DNA of 24,677 bases from Chlamydia trachomatis (GCA_945877885.1 CAMCSI010000001.1:1-24677), one strand, 5' to 3'. Counted from the stretch's first letter, positions 1-8,800 are shown. The notes: generated by a model from the letters alone, not told the origin. Numbers and translations are program-made.

Positions 1-12
1 CCCTAGTATTTT

Positions 13-1044
13 ATGTCTAAATTTTTTCTATTAGCTTCTTGTTTTAATTTACTCACATCTGGCGCCCTCCTTTATGGTAACTGGGATGAAGAACTGATAG
101 ATCTTGGGAAAGAAGATTCCTTTTTAGCAGATCTTCCAGAAGAAAAAGCACTTTATGAGAGCATAAAGGATATCTATCATCCGACTCTTGCTGAGTATCA
201 AAGAATTGAAGATTTTCTTCACAATGGACCAAGATCTTATCTTAGATGGTTAAACATTTTCAATGAAGCTACCTATAAAGAAACTTGCCGTTATGACTTA
301 AGAGCGAGAAATATCCGTATTGTCGGTCCTTATCGAAGTGATTTTGAGCTTCAAAAAGTAGTCTATAAGACGGATGAAAATGATAAAGATTTTTGTATTG
401 TGACTTACGGATCCATTAGCAGTGACAATCAAAGAAGAGAGCAAATTGAGCGTTTGAAGAAAAAATTAACTAAGGTAGGCTTTGTAGGACATCTGCTCTA
501 TAGAAATGGCGGCTGGCCAGATGTGGAGGGGGGCTCTTTAAAACTTATTCATGTGCCCTACGCTTTTAAAGTTTGTATGATTAAAGAGGCAAGAAGCCTC
601 GGCTATAAAAAAATCCTATGGCTAGACACCTCCATAGTGCCTATGAATGATCTTGCAAAAATAAAAAAATCTATGGATAATTCAGGCTATTTTTTTACCC
701 ATCTAAAAGGGCTTAACCTTTACCGATATACTTCTCGGCCACTCACTGACTATTATGATCTATCTGAGGAAGACAATATTCTAAACATAAAACCTATTGC
801 CGGTGGTATGGTTGGAATTAATTTTAACACAGAAATTGGACGGTACCTCTTTGATGCTTGGTATGATTCAGCTATTGCACTTGATCCATGGCTTACCTCC
901 CGTCCTGATCAAAATGTATTAGCAGTACTTGCTTTTTTAATGGATCTTGAACCAACAGATGCTCTTTCAAATGTTTCTTTTGAAAAATGGCGTGACTATC
1001 GGTTTAAGCACTCCTTCTACATTGATAGAATAAAAATAAGATAA
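13..1044 (+). CDS. Secreted glycosyltransferase-like protein (unassigned family)
   Basis: This is a 343-residue protein I cannot name. The first 20 or so residues (MSKFFLLASC, then a hydrophobic stretch to about 21) look like a signal peptide, so export is likely. The C-terminal two thirds resemble a nucleotide-sugar transferase of GT-A type: a strand at about 127-133, a helix rich in Lys and Arg, then ILWLDTS at 201-207, where Asp205 and Ser207 sit where a DXD-like metal and sugar-nucleotide motif is expected. An AGGM(V)G segment follows, and a RPDQN motif near 300 is also typical of such folds. A signal peptide on a GT-A-like protein is odd because nucleotide sugars are cytosolic; it may be a degenerate or host-directed enzyme. 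The start lies only 12 nt from the window edge, so its promoter and ribosome binding site cannot be judged. The glycosyltransferase call is inference from motif shape only. Confidence 0.5.
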   Translation: MSKFFLLASCFNLLTSGALLYGNWDEELIDLGKEDSFLADLPEEKALYESIKDIYHPTLAEYQRIEDFLHNGPRSYLRWLNIFNEATYKETCRYDLRARNIRIVGPYRSDFELQKVVYKTDENDKDFCIVTYGSISSDNQRREQIERLKKKLTKVGFVGHLLYRNGGWPDVEGGSLKLIHVPYAFKVCMIKEARSLGYKKILWLDTSIVPMNDLAKIKKSMDNSGYFFTHLKGLNLYRYTSRPLTDYYDLSEEDNILNIKPIAGGMVGINFNTEIGRYLFDAWYDSAIALDPWLTSRPDQNVLAVLAFLMDLEPTDALSNVSFEKWRDYRFKHSFYIDRIKIR

Positions 1045-1060
1045 TGATGAGAAAAAAACC

Positions 1061-1089
1061 TTGGATATTAAATAAAATCACGGTAAAGT
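1061..1089 (+). promoter_or_regulatory. Candidate sigma-66/70 promoter of mip
   Basis: TTGGAT (1061-1066) and TAAAGT (1084-1089) are separated by 17 nt, upstream of mip. The -10 is only a fair match. The predicted start near 1096 would fall inside the hairpin at 1082-1123, so only part of that hairpin would be transcribed from here. Transcription from further upstream is an equally good possibility. Confidence 0.3.
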
Positions 1090-1123
1090 AGCTCATAACT
1101 CACCTTACGTGGGAGTCTTTACC
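1082..1123 (+). promoter_or_regulatory. Inverted repeat in the mip leader, abutting the ribosome binding site
   Basis: GGTAAAG (1082-1088) is the reverse complement of CTTTACC (1117-1123), and inside it ACTC (1098-1101) pairs with GAGT (1113-1116). The 3' arm is a continuous 11 nt and the 5' arm carries a 9-nt bulge. The mip Shine-Dalgarno AAAGGAG (1124-1130) begins at the very next base. No U-run follows, so this is not a standard terminator of the upstream gene. Confidence 0.45.
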
Positions 1124-1136
1124 AAAGGAGTCAACT

Positions 1137-1928
1137 ATGAGTCGTTCAATTTATTTCTTACTCGGAAACTGTGCAATACTTTTAAGCGCTCAACTATTTG
1201 CGATATCCGTAAAAACAGAAGAGTTACAAAAGTCATCTGTAGAATCTTCCAAAGAATTTACAAACGCTGAAATAAAGTTACTTTCTCAAGCCTATGGCCA
1301 TTTACTCGGTCAAAGCCTTAATACTCTTGAATTAGATCTTGATAACGGTGAAATTCTTGTTGGTATTCAAAATGCTTTTAATGGAACAGAGTCTCCTTTA
1401 GAAGAGTCAAAAACAATAGCGATGATTTCTGCGCTGCAAGAGAAAAAATTTAAAGATGAATGTGATCATAACTTAAAAGCGGCAGAAGCTTTTTTAGCCT
1501 CTAATAAAACCAATGATAAAGTGATTGAATTAGAAGCAGGAAAACTCCAATATAAGCAAATTGTTCAAGGAACTGGTGAGGTTTGTAAAGACATTCACAC
1601 TCCAATTATTACTTATGTAGGTAAGTATCTTGACGGAGAAATTTTTGGCAAAACTACAAAAGAAGAGCCTATTGAGCTATATGAAACCATTGAAGGTTTT
1701 AGAAAGGCGCTTATCGGCATGAAAGTTGGAGAAACAAGAGAGGTCTATATCCATCCTGATATGGGATATGGTACAAGCTCTAATCTGTCGCCAAATGCAC
1801 TACTTACTTTTGAAATTGCTTTAAAAGGGCTTGAAGAACGAGCACCTGAACAAGATGATGAGATCTCGAAGGCATTTCCTGAAGATGTATTTGCAGGAAC
1901 TTCTCTTAAATATGAAAATGTAAAATAG
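1137..1928 (+). CDS. mip: Mip-like FKBP-type peptidyl-prolyl isomerase, exported
   Basis: The enzyme interconverts cis and trans Xaa-Pro bonds in envelope or secreted proteins. A signal peptide covers residues 1-22 (ending LFA). Residues about 40-125 are helical and charged, matching the Mip/FkpA dimerisation region. The FKBP domain spans about 137-233 (VGKYLDGEIF, IEGFRKALIGMKVGE, DMGYG, then PNALLTFEI). Two usual active-site residues differ: the Asp after Phe in FDSS is Gly here (FGKT), and the Trp of the PGW motif is Phe (IEGF), so isomerase activity may be weak. There is no convincing lipobox, unlike what is reported for chlamydial Mip lipoproteins. The start is fixed by AAAGGAG six bases upstream. 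The stop lies 7 nt before trmL, and mip-trmL adjacency is chlamydial (CT541-CT540). The C-terminal tail after residue 235 is acidic and of unknown role. Confidence 0.88.
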   Translation: MSRSIYFLLGNCAILLSAQLFAISVKTEELQKSSVESSKEFTNAEIKLLSQAYGHLLGQSLNTLELDLDNGEILVGIQNAFNGTESPLEESKTIAMISALQEKKFKDECDHNLKAAEAFLASNKTNDKVIELEAGKLQYKQIVQGTGEVCKDIHTPIITYVGKYLDGEIFGKTTKEEPIELYETIEGFRKALIGMKVGETREVYIHPDMGYGTSSNLSPNALLTFEIALKGLEERAPEQDDEISKAFPEDVFAGTSLKYENVK

Positions 1929-1935
1929 ACTTCTT

Positions 1936-2391
1936 ATGGAAATTATTTTATTCGAGCCTGATATCCCCCAAAATACAGGAAATATTATCAGGCTCTCAAA
2001 AGCTACAAATTGTAAACTTACACTTGTAGAACCTCTTGGTTTTACCATGACAGCAAAGCAGCTAAAAAGAGCAGGTCTTGATTACTTTTTAGGTGTAGAG
2101 GTAAACAAAGTCCCCTCCTTATTAGATTATCTAAAAGATGACCCGCGTCCTAAGTATTTTTTATCAAGTAAGGCAAAAACTCCCATATTTTCCGCAGAAA
2201 TAAAGATAGATGCAGTATTTATTTTTGGCAGCGAGACAAAGGGTCTTCCCCCCTATGCTTTACAAATGTGGGAAAAGGATTTTTATACTCTTCCCATGCA
2301 TAAGGACTGCCGATGCCTGAATTTGGCCAATTCTGTTTCCATCACTATTTATGAAGCTCTTCGTCAGCAAGATTTTGCGTTGATCCGATAG
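1936..2391 (+). CDS. trmL: tRNA (cytidine/uridine-34-2'-O)-methyltransferase, SPOUT family
   Basis: TrmL methylates the 2'-OH of the wobble nucleotide in tRNA-Leu isoacceptors, using S-adenosylmethionine. At 151 residues it is the minimal SPOUT length. The family motifs are present in order: PDIPQNTGNIIR (8-19), IFGSETKGLP (96-105), and LPMHKDCRCLNLANSV (119-134), which forms the trefoil-knot cofactor site. It follows mip by 7 nt with only a weak ribosome binding site, so translational coupling is likely. Chlamydial genomes often list this gene as spoU next to mip. It ends 5 nt before the convergent trxA stop, with no visible terminator between them. Confidence 0.88.
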   Translation: MEIILFEPDIPQNTGNIIRLSKATNCKLTLVEPLGFTMTAKQLKRAGLDYFLGVEVNKVPSLLDYLKDDPRPKYFLSSKAKTPIFSAEIKIDAVFIFGSETKGLPPYALQMWEKDFYTLPMHKDCRCLNLANSVSITIYEALRQQDFALIR

Positions 2392-2396
2392 AATTT

Positions 2397-2705
2397 TTAT
2401 GAATGATCTCGGACTAATTCAAGAATTTCATCTTTATCTTTTAAGCCCACAAACATATCCACCTGCTTGCCGTCTTTGAACAAAAGAACCGTTGGGATAG
2501 AGGAAACATCAAATCTTGAAGCAAGCTCTTTATTATGATCCACATCCACAGAATAAACAATCACCCCTTCTTCAGCTACCTCTTCTAAAATGGGCTTTAG
2601 TCTTTTACATGGACCGCACCAGTGGGCGTGAAAATCTATTATAACCACTTTTTTTGAACTTACTGCTTTATCAAAATCCTTTTCATGCAATTCTTTAACG
2701 CTCAT
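2397..2705 (-). CDS. trxA: Thioredoxin
   Basis: This 102-residue cytosolic dithiol-disulphide oxidoreductase has the full thioredoxin fold. The active site WCGPC occupies 29-33 and the cis-proline loop SSIPT is at 69-72, followed by the VLLFKDGK strand. The residue before the active site is unusual: FHAHWCGPC where most thioredoxins have FWAEWCGPC, so the conserved structural Trp is His. A strong AAGGAG lies upstream of the ATG. It is the last gene of the minus-strand run uppS-cdsA-cmk/plsC-trxA, 17 nt after cmk/plsC, so probably cotranscribed. It converges tail to tail with trmL. Confidence 0.93.
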   Translation of the reverse strand: MSVKELHEKDFDKAVSSKKVVIIDFHAHWCGPCKRLKPILEEVAEEGVIVYSVDVDHNKELASRFDVSSIPTVLLFKDGKQVDMFVGLKDKDEILELVRDHS

Positions 2706-2722
2706 GTTTTTTTTCTCCTTTT

Positions 2723-4078
2723 TTATTTTTTATGGGTATCGATTAATAATTGAATAGCCCTTTGAATTTCTACTAAAAAAATTTCTCTAGCTAATTTTCT
2801 ATCCTTTACCTCTTTAAGTATCGTAGAAAAATAAATTGGAGGACCAAAAGCAAGAACAAGAGGGGTAAAAAGTTTAGGAAATTTTTTATCTTTTGGAAGG
2901 GCTTCTTTAGGACCAATCACTGCAGCAGGAATAACTTTGGCATTGCCTTTATCCGCAAATAAGGCAAGCCCCTTCCTTAACTCTTGAACCTTACCATCAT
3001 TTCCTCTGGTCCCTTCAGGAAAAATTAACACCTTTTCCCCCTTTAATAACAAAGAGACCACTTTTTTCATTATCTCTTTATCTGATGAAGTTCCACTTAC
3101 AGGGTAAGAGTTAATTTTTGTTAACCACCAGTTCATCAAAGGATTTGCAAAGAGGGCCTTTTTCCCAAGAGAATAAATTACCTCATGGCAAGAAACTCCA
3201 ATCATGGGAGGGTCTAAAAAAGATAGGTGGTTGCAGGCAATAATTGCTGGAGAGTTGATTTTATAGTGCTCTCTTCCGTAAACGTTAAAACGGTGAAATA
3301 ACTTAAAATAAAGGGTAAAAAACCATTTCGTGAGCATATACACTATAGAGCACTTTTTTCCTTTATAGCGAAAAAAATACCTTTCATGATCAGAGTGATG
3401 GTAATGGAGTGTTTTGATCTTCTTTGAAAGTAAATTCACCATACAATTAATACTTAAATTCGTTGTATCAATTCTTGTAGCCCCTTCAGGACAAATTAAT
3501 GGAGAGAGCTTTCTAGCCTTATCCCTTTGATCTCTCTCTTTTATATCATTTTCAATATCTTTTACTGAAAGTTCTTTATAACCCTGTTTAGATTTAAGAT
3601 CCAAAAAACGTCTTCGTGCTCTTACAATAGGATCGGCGTCTAAGTAAAATTTCGCATCTGCCTGAGGGAAAACAACAGAGCCAGTATCTCTGCCCTCAAT
3701 AACGATGTTATCACCCTCAGCAAGAGTGCGCTGCAAATCTGTTGCAAAGTCTCTGATAAAATCTTTTACGGACAATTTAGAGGATAATTCAGAAATATCC
3801 CTTTCACGAATTTTTAATGTAACATCCTGATCACAAACAAAATGAGTTTTATGCCTAGCTCTACCTTTAAAATAGTAAGAAAAATCTAACAAAGCTTCTT
3901 TTTGCTCTTCATCGCTTTTGTCTAAAAGATTCTTCTCCTTCAAGTATAAAGCAATCGATCTGTAAATAGCGCCTGTATCTAAATGAGTAAATCCAAGCTT
4001 TTTAGCTAACTTTTTAGCTAATGTAGACTTTCCTGATGCCGAAGGACCATCGATTGTTATTTTTATCCACTTTTTCAT
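2723..4078 (-). CDS. cmk-plsC: Fused cytidylate kinase and 1-acyl-glycerol-3-phosphate acyltransferase
   Basis: One unbroken 451-residue frame carries two enzymes. Residues 1 to about 222 are CMP kinase: P-loop GPSASGKST (11-19), LDTGAIYR (33-40), EGRDTGSVVFPQA (128-140) and the Arg-rich lid RARRRFLD (153-160). Residues about 240-451 are PlsC: acyltransferase motif NHLSFLDP (283-290, with the HX4D catalytic pair His284 and Asp289), and FPEGTRG (353-359). The hydrophobic segment around 245-262 should tether the protein to the inner membrane. Cmk converts CMP to CDP; PlsC acylates lysophosphatidate to phosphatidate. In C. trachomatis these are two neighbouring genes (CT452 and CT453, from memory), so this is a fusion relative to that order. 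It starts 4 nt after cdsA, the gene that uses CTP and phosphatidate. Both halves keep their catalytic motifs, so both are probably active. Confidence 0.92.
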   Translation of the reverse strand: MKKWIKITIDGPSASGKSTLAKKLAKKLGFTHLDTGAIYRSIALYLKEKNLLDKSDEEQKEALLDFSYYFKGRARHKTHFVCDQDVTLKIRERDISELSSKLSVKDFIRDFATDLQRTLAEGDNIVIEGRDTGSVVFPQADAKFYLDADPIVRARRRFLDLKSKQGYKELSVKDIENDIKERDQRDKARKLSPLICPEGATRIDTTNLSINCMVNLLSKKIKTLHYHHSDHERYFFRYKGKKCSIVYMLTKWFFTLYFKLFHRFNVYGREHYKINSPAIIACNHLSFLDPPMIGVSCHEVIYSLGKKALFANPLMNWWLTKINSYPVSGTSSDKEIMKKVVSLLLKGEKVLIFPEGTRGNDGKVQELRKGLALFADKGNAKVIPAAVIGPKEALPKDKKFPKLFTPLVLAFGPPIYFSTILKEVKDRKLAREIFLVEIQRAIQLLIDTHKK

Positions 4079-4082
4079 AAAC

Positions 4083-4946
4083 TCACATATTTTTTATAAA
4101 AATATAGACAACTGGCGCTGTAAATAACAGTGAGTCAAGATTATCTAACACACCACCAACTCCAGGGATAGCACTACTATCTTTAACTTTTGCATCTCTT
4201 TTTAATAAGGATTCTGCAAGATCCCCTATTTGAGCAAGCACCCCAATTAAGCCCCCTAAAATTAACGCCTGAAGCAAAGATATAGAAAAATGTAAATTAG
4301 GAAATGCTGAAGAAATCACATAAAACACAAAGCTCATGGAAAGAGCAAAAATGAAACCAGCAATCGATCCCACTAATGTTTTCCCTGGGCTAATATAAGG
4401 AGCTAATTTACTTTTTCCCCATTTAGTTCCTATTAAATATCCACCAATATCAGTTATTTTAGTCACAATCAGCAGATAAGCAAGCCACATTCTTCCATTA
4501 ATTACCGCATCTGAGACAGATTCAGGATAAAGAATTCGTACCATTAAACTAAGGGGTACAAGAATATAAACAATACCAAAAAAACAGGTGGAGATGTGGA
4601 TGATCGCCTCCTCTACTTTTGCAAAATGGTAAAGAAAAATAGTGAAAAGAAATAAACCAAACATAAGCTGATTTACCCCTGTAACTTTATAGTTCAACAT
4701 TTGTAGGTAGTTAGAAAAAATCAAAATTACTGTAAAGGAAGCAAGTAGAGCAAAGGGAAGCTGAATGGATTTTGTTTTTAAAAACTCTACATATTCCCAA
4801 ATAGCTAATACGCCAGTTACCGCAACAATAAGCATGACCAATACTTGCATGATAGGATGTTGAGAAAAGAAGATAATTAAGGTCAATAAAGTGATAGCAC
4901 ACGTAGATATTAACAATCTATTTTTTAAATCTGCAAATTTTTCCAT
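4083..4946 (-). CDS. cdsA: Phosphatidate cytidylyltransferase
   Basis: CdsA is an inner-membrane enzyme that joins CTP and phosphatidate to make CDP-diacylglycerol, the precursor of phosphatidylglycerol and phosphatidylethanolamine. The protein has 287 residues with seven or eight hydrophobic segments. The family signature sits at 246-273 (SLLKRDAKVKDSSAIPG, then VGGVLDNLD); compared with the classical pattern, the His after PG is Val and the Arg after D is Asn, a variant I recall from other non-proteobacterial CdsA proteins. TDIGGYLIGTKWGKSK (165-180) is also well conserved. The ATG follows GGGGTG with good spacing and lies 3 nt after the uppS stop. Confidence 0.93.
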   Translation of the reverse strand: MEKFADLKNRLLISTCAITLLTLIIFFSQHPIMQVLVMLIVAVTGVLAIWEYVEFLKTKSIQLPFALLASFTVILIFSNYLQMLNYKVTGVNQLMFGLFLFTIFLYHFAKVEEAIIHISTCFFGIVYILVPLSLMVRILYPESVSDAVINGRMWLAYLLIVTKITDIGGYLIGTKWGKSKLAPYISPGKTLVGSIAGFIFALSMSFVFYVISSAFPNLHFSISLLQALILGGLIGVLAQIGDLAESLLKRDAKVKDSSAIPGVGGVLDNLDSLLFTAPVVYIFIKNM

Positions 4947-4949
4947 TTT

Positions 4950-5693
4950 CTACACCCCTAACCTCTTTTTTCTATTTTGATAAGAACTGATCGCTTCTTT
5001 AAAATTTTCTACTGTAAATTCAGGCCACAATGTTTTAGCAATATAAATCTCTGTATAGGAAATTTGCCAAAGCAAAAAGTTGCTTAAGCGCTGCTCGCCA
5101 CTTGTTCTAATCAACAAATCTGGATCGGACCAATCTTTTGTGTATAGATATTTTCCGATCAAGCTTTCGTTTATATCTTCCCTCTCTATTTTATTATCTA
5201 CCACATCTTTTGTGATCGCTTTTACCGCCCTTGTCATGTCATCTCTTCCCCCATAATTTATGGCAAGGATCAGTTCTAAACAATTTCCATCTTTAGTGGC
5301 ATTTTTTACATCAAAGAGTAACGTTTTTAAACTAAGTGGCAAAGGGCTTAGATCCCCAATAGTTGAAAGTTTTATTCCATTTTCCATTAAAAGTGGCCTC
5401 ATCTTTGTCAAATAGAGCTCAAAAATATGAAATAGCGATTGTATCTCTGGATCACTTCTGAGCCAATTTTCAGTAGAAAAGGCAAACACAGTTAAAATTT
5501 TAACCCCAAGACCCACAGCAGCTTCAGTAATTTTTAAAAGATTTTTTGCCCCAGCAATATGACCTTCTTCCACATTAATACTTTCTTTTTTTGCATAGCG
5601 TCTATTTCCATCCATAATAATGGCTACATGCTTTGGTATCAAAAGCAGGGGCTTTACCTCTTCTTGTGCTGCATTAGATAGAGTTTGAGTCAT
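4950..5693 (-). CDS. uppS: Isoprenyl transferase (undecaprenyl diphosphate synthase)
   Basis: This 247-residue cytosolic cis-prenyltransferase condenses isopentenyl diphosphate onto farnesyl diphosphate to form the lipid carrier for cell-wall and surface glycans. Motifs in order are HVAIIMDGNRRYAKK (22-36, catalytic Asp28), AFSTENW (71-77), INYGGRDD (145-152) and RTSGEQRLSNFLLWQ (196-210). The first motif reads GNRRYA where most bacterial enzymes have GNGRWA; the RRY form is familiar from eukaryotic and some archaeal long-chain enzymes. I chose the ATG at 5693, giving MTQTLSN, because AAGGA lies just upstream. An in-frame ATG at 5726 would add 11 residues but lacks such a site. First gene of the lipid operon and divergent from secDF. 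Confidence 0.92.
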   Translation of the reverse strand: MTQTLSNAAQEEVKPLLLIPKHVAIIMDGNRRYAKKESINVEEGHIAGAKNLLKITEAAVGLGVKILTVFAFSTENWLRSDPEIQSLFHIFELYLTKMRPLLMENGIKLSTIGDLSPLPLSLKTLLFDVKNATKDGNCLELILAINYGGRDDMTRAVKAITKDVVDNKIEREDINESLIGKYLYTKDWSDPDLLIRTSGEQRLSNFLLWQISYTEIYIAKTLWPEFTVENFKEAISSYQNRKKRLGV

Positions 5694-5777
5694 GATTTCC
5701 TTAAAAACTTCTCGCAATCTTATCAAGAGGAGATATTCTTTACTAGAATATTCTCTAATAAAAGGGCATTTCCCTCA

Positions 5778-5806
5778 TTGACATTTGCCGAAAAATCGAA
5801 TAAACT
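5778..5806 (+). promoter_or_regulatory. Promoter of secDF
   Basis: A consensus -35 TTGACA (5778-5783) and a -10 TAAACT (5801-5806) are separated by exactly 17 nt. Transcription would begin near 5813, giving a leader of about 28 nt that contains AAGGA before the ATG at 5841. The site lies inside the longest open frame, which supports starting secDF at 5841 rather than at 5685. A 10-bp palindrome AGAATATTCT lies at 5745-5754, between this promoter and uppS. Confidence 0.6.
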
Positions 5807-5840
5807 CTTTCTTTTATATTATAATTTAAGGAAATCCACT

Positions 5841-8800
5841 ATGCAAGCTAGAGAGAAACGAAATGCCCTATTTGTAATTCTTGCCGTATCTGCCCTCACC
5901 CTTTACAATATTTTACCCACCATATTTTTTTACAGTAATGATTTAAAAGCGCCAATTACTTTGGAAAAATCTACTCAAATTGCAAAATCTATTGGGGAAA
6001 GAGTCAATAATTTAGAGGGTGAATCGATCGCCTGGATTAATTCTTATTGTAAATTATTGCATATCAAGGCTTCAAAAATTTCCTTGAGAGAATCTTCTCC
6101 AGACTTGATAGAGATTACATTTAAGACAGAAAAAGAAGCACGCATGTTTAAAAATCATATGCTAAGAGCAAATGAGCTCATCTCGTTTTTTCCAAAACGA
6201 ATGACCCCTGTTTCTAATGACGATATGAAAAACATTTTAAATGAGTCATATAATCCTAAAATTGTGACACTTTCTAGAGAAATTCCCCTACATTTTGATC
6301 TAAATAAAATGGAAAAATATTTTTCATTTGTAGAAATGTATGATAAAGATGGATTGGTTACCCCTGCTTACAGAGAGGTGCTAGATGATCGAGTAACAGG
6401 GATTTGCAAAGGAGTTCTCTCTGAATCCTCTACTGCGGCAAATATAGAAAAAGCTCAGGGTCTTTATTCAAAAGAGCAAAAAGTCCCTTTCTTTATGGCA
6501 GTTGCTGAATCCATCCTTAATTATAAGACAATTTTTGAAAACAATCCTGCACTTTTAAAGAAGTTTTATGGATCAATGTTTAACTCCCCATCATCTTCAA
6601 AAAGTGATTTGTACAACCTTTGTCTTCAAGGGTTTCAACTGAGTCTTGATTCTCTTATCGAAGCAAAAGTTCTTTTAAAAGAGGAAATCAAAAAAGGGGG
6701 AATGGATGAAAATGATCAAACTCTTGCAGAAATTTCTTCTCTTGGCGCACTCTCTAAAAAAGAGACCACCCTTCTAGATGTAATAACTATTTTAAAGGCC
6801 AAGAAAAGCACCTTTATTTCAAAAAATCCTGAAGTTGCAAGTTATGACCTAAGCTCTGAAGTGACTAATAAAAAAATTGAAGGAGCCAAAAATTATACCC
6901 TGTCCACAGGGGATTTAAATCCCGTTATCTCTTCTATTTTTGTGGATTATAAGGAAGGTACGGTATCTATTGAAATTCTAAAGGAACTATTAGACTTTAC
7001 AGCTACTGCCACAGCTGTACAACAGCGAAAAATAAATCAACTTGTTTTTGATGAAATTGCCAAAGTCAAAAATCTTTCGGGTGAAGAGATCCAAAAGTCT
7101 GGCCTCACTTTTTCTATCAATTTATCAGGGGAAAAGGGAGCAAAAAGCTTTCTTCAATTTAATTTAAAAGAAGTGGCTGCAGAAAAAATCAGTTCATTGA
7201 AAACAAACCTTGAAACTTTTTGGGATAGATCTTCAGAAACTCTTTCAAAAGAAAATTATAAGATTTTTGATTGGAACGGCTATAAGGCCCTTGAAGAACA
7301 AGATAAACATTTTACCCTCACCTTCTACTCCCCGCTTCTTGATGGTAAAAACTCTGTAAAAGGGTTTAAAAATGGATCTATTTATATCATCGGAAAAGAT
7401 ATTCTCAGCTTGTACAATAAAATCTCTCAGGAAGGTTTTTCTGAGGAAAACTCTAAAATTCATGAGGATCTTAGCGCCTTAAATTCCCTTATTGGAAACG
7501 CCGGTGTAACCACCTATCCTGGTAATGTCTATCCATTTGGAAAAGAGTTCAAAGATGACATCATTTTTGAGGTAACAAATTTTTATGAATCACTATTATC
7601 AGCTACAAGAGAAGATTGGAAAGTCATGGGATCTGGAAAATTGGCCACCCTTGCCTTTTCTGATGTAAGAAATAGAATTCTTGCAGTAAATAATATTGAA
7701 AATAAAGAACATGCAGATTTACTCAAGTGGAATGATGATTATCATAGGGCAAGAGCAAATCCAGAGGCCGAAGGGCATATGAGCATTCCTGCTCCTACTA
7801 AAAGTCCGTTTTTCAGCAATCTTGCCCTATCTACTTCAAAATATTTCCGTGGCGATGAGCGAAAGATCTTACATTGGGGCCTTGATATGGCTGGGGGTAC
7901 AGCTGTTCGTTTAGCATTAAAGGATAAGCAAAATAAAGCAGTAAAAAATGAAGCTGATATCAATCAAGGGATCAATGAACTCTATCGAAGAGTGAATAAA
8001 ATGGGTGTTTCAGATGTTGCCATTCGAAAAGAAGGTTCATTTATCACGATGGATTTCCCTGCAACACAAAGTCTTTCTGCCTCTGAGCTGATCTCTTCTT
8101 CTTCCATGACATTTCATATCGTTAATGAGAAGTTTTCTATGCATAATGAAAAAATTAGACTCTCTGTAAACAGATTCTTGCAAGAGGTTTGGAATGAGGC
8201 AGTAGTAAGGGGAAAGACAGATGCAGAAAGTATTCATCAAATAGCATTTATTCATCTTTATGGCGATGAAGCATTAGAAGCAGATGGGATAGCCCGAAGT
8301 GATTCAGGCCGAGTGTTACTCGAAAATGGATTAAGACTTGCTCATCCAAATGCTGAAATCAGTTCAGATTTTAACGACGAAATTTCAAAAATTGCAGTGA
8401 TGGATGGCGATGGCTATGCAGATTGGAATGGAATGGCCCATCCACTTGTGTTTGTTTTCAATAACTACGCTTTAGAGGGATCTTCATTAAATAGTATTAC
8501 TTCAGGCTATGACCCATCTTCAGGTAATTACTTATCTTTTTCTGTAAATTCTGAAGCATCTGGTGAAAAGGGTGTTAAGGTAGACCCAAGAAACGTTCTC
8601 TATACATGGACATCAGTTTTTTCAACATCGCAAATGAGCGATACAAAATATTCTGAATACACAGGTGGTGGAGGGTGGAGATTATCAGCCATTTTAAATG
8701 GCAGAATCATTTCTATGCCTAGATTAAATGATGCTTTAAAAGATAATGGACGTATATCAGGCTCTTTTACACAAAAAGAGGTAGCAAAGCTTGCCGCTGA

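Noticed and set aside
1821..2048. 75-codon minus-strand frame across the mip-trmL junction
   Set aside because: It overlaps two well-supported genes and has no family features.
5694..5726. Longer start for uppS (11 extra residues)
   Set aside because: No ribosome binding site before ATG 5726; ATG 5693 has AAGGA and fits the family length.
5685..5840. Longer start for secDF (52 extra residues)
   Set aside because: The extension contains the secDF promoter and overlaps the uppS start; ATG 5841 has AAGGA and leads directly into the first membrane helix.
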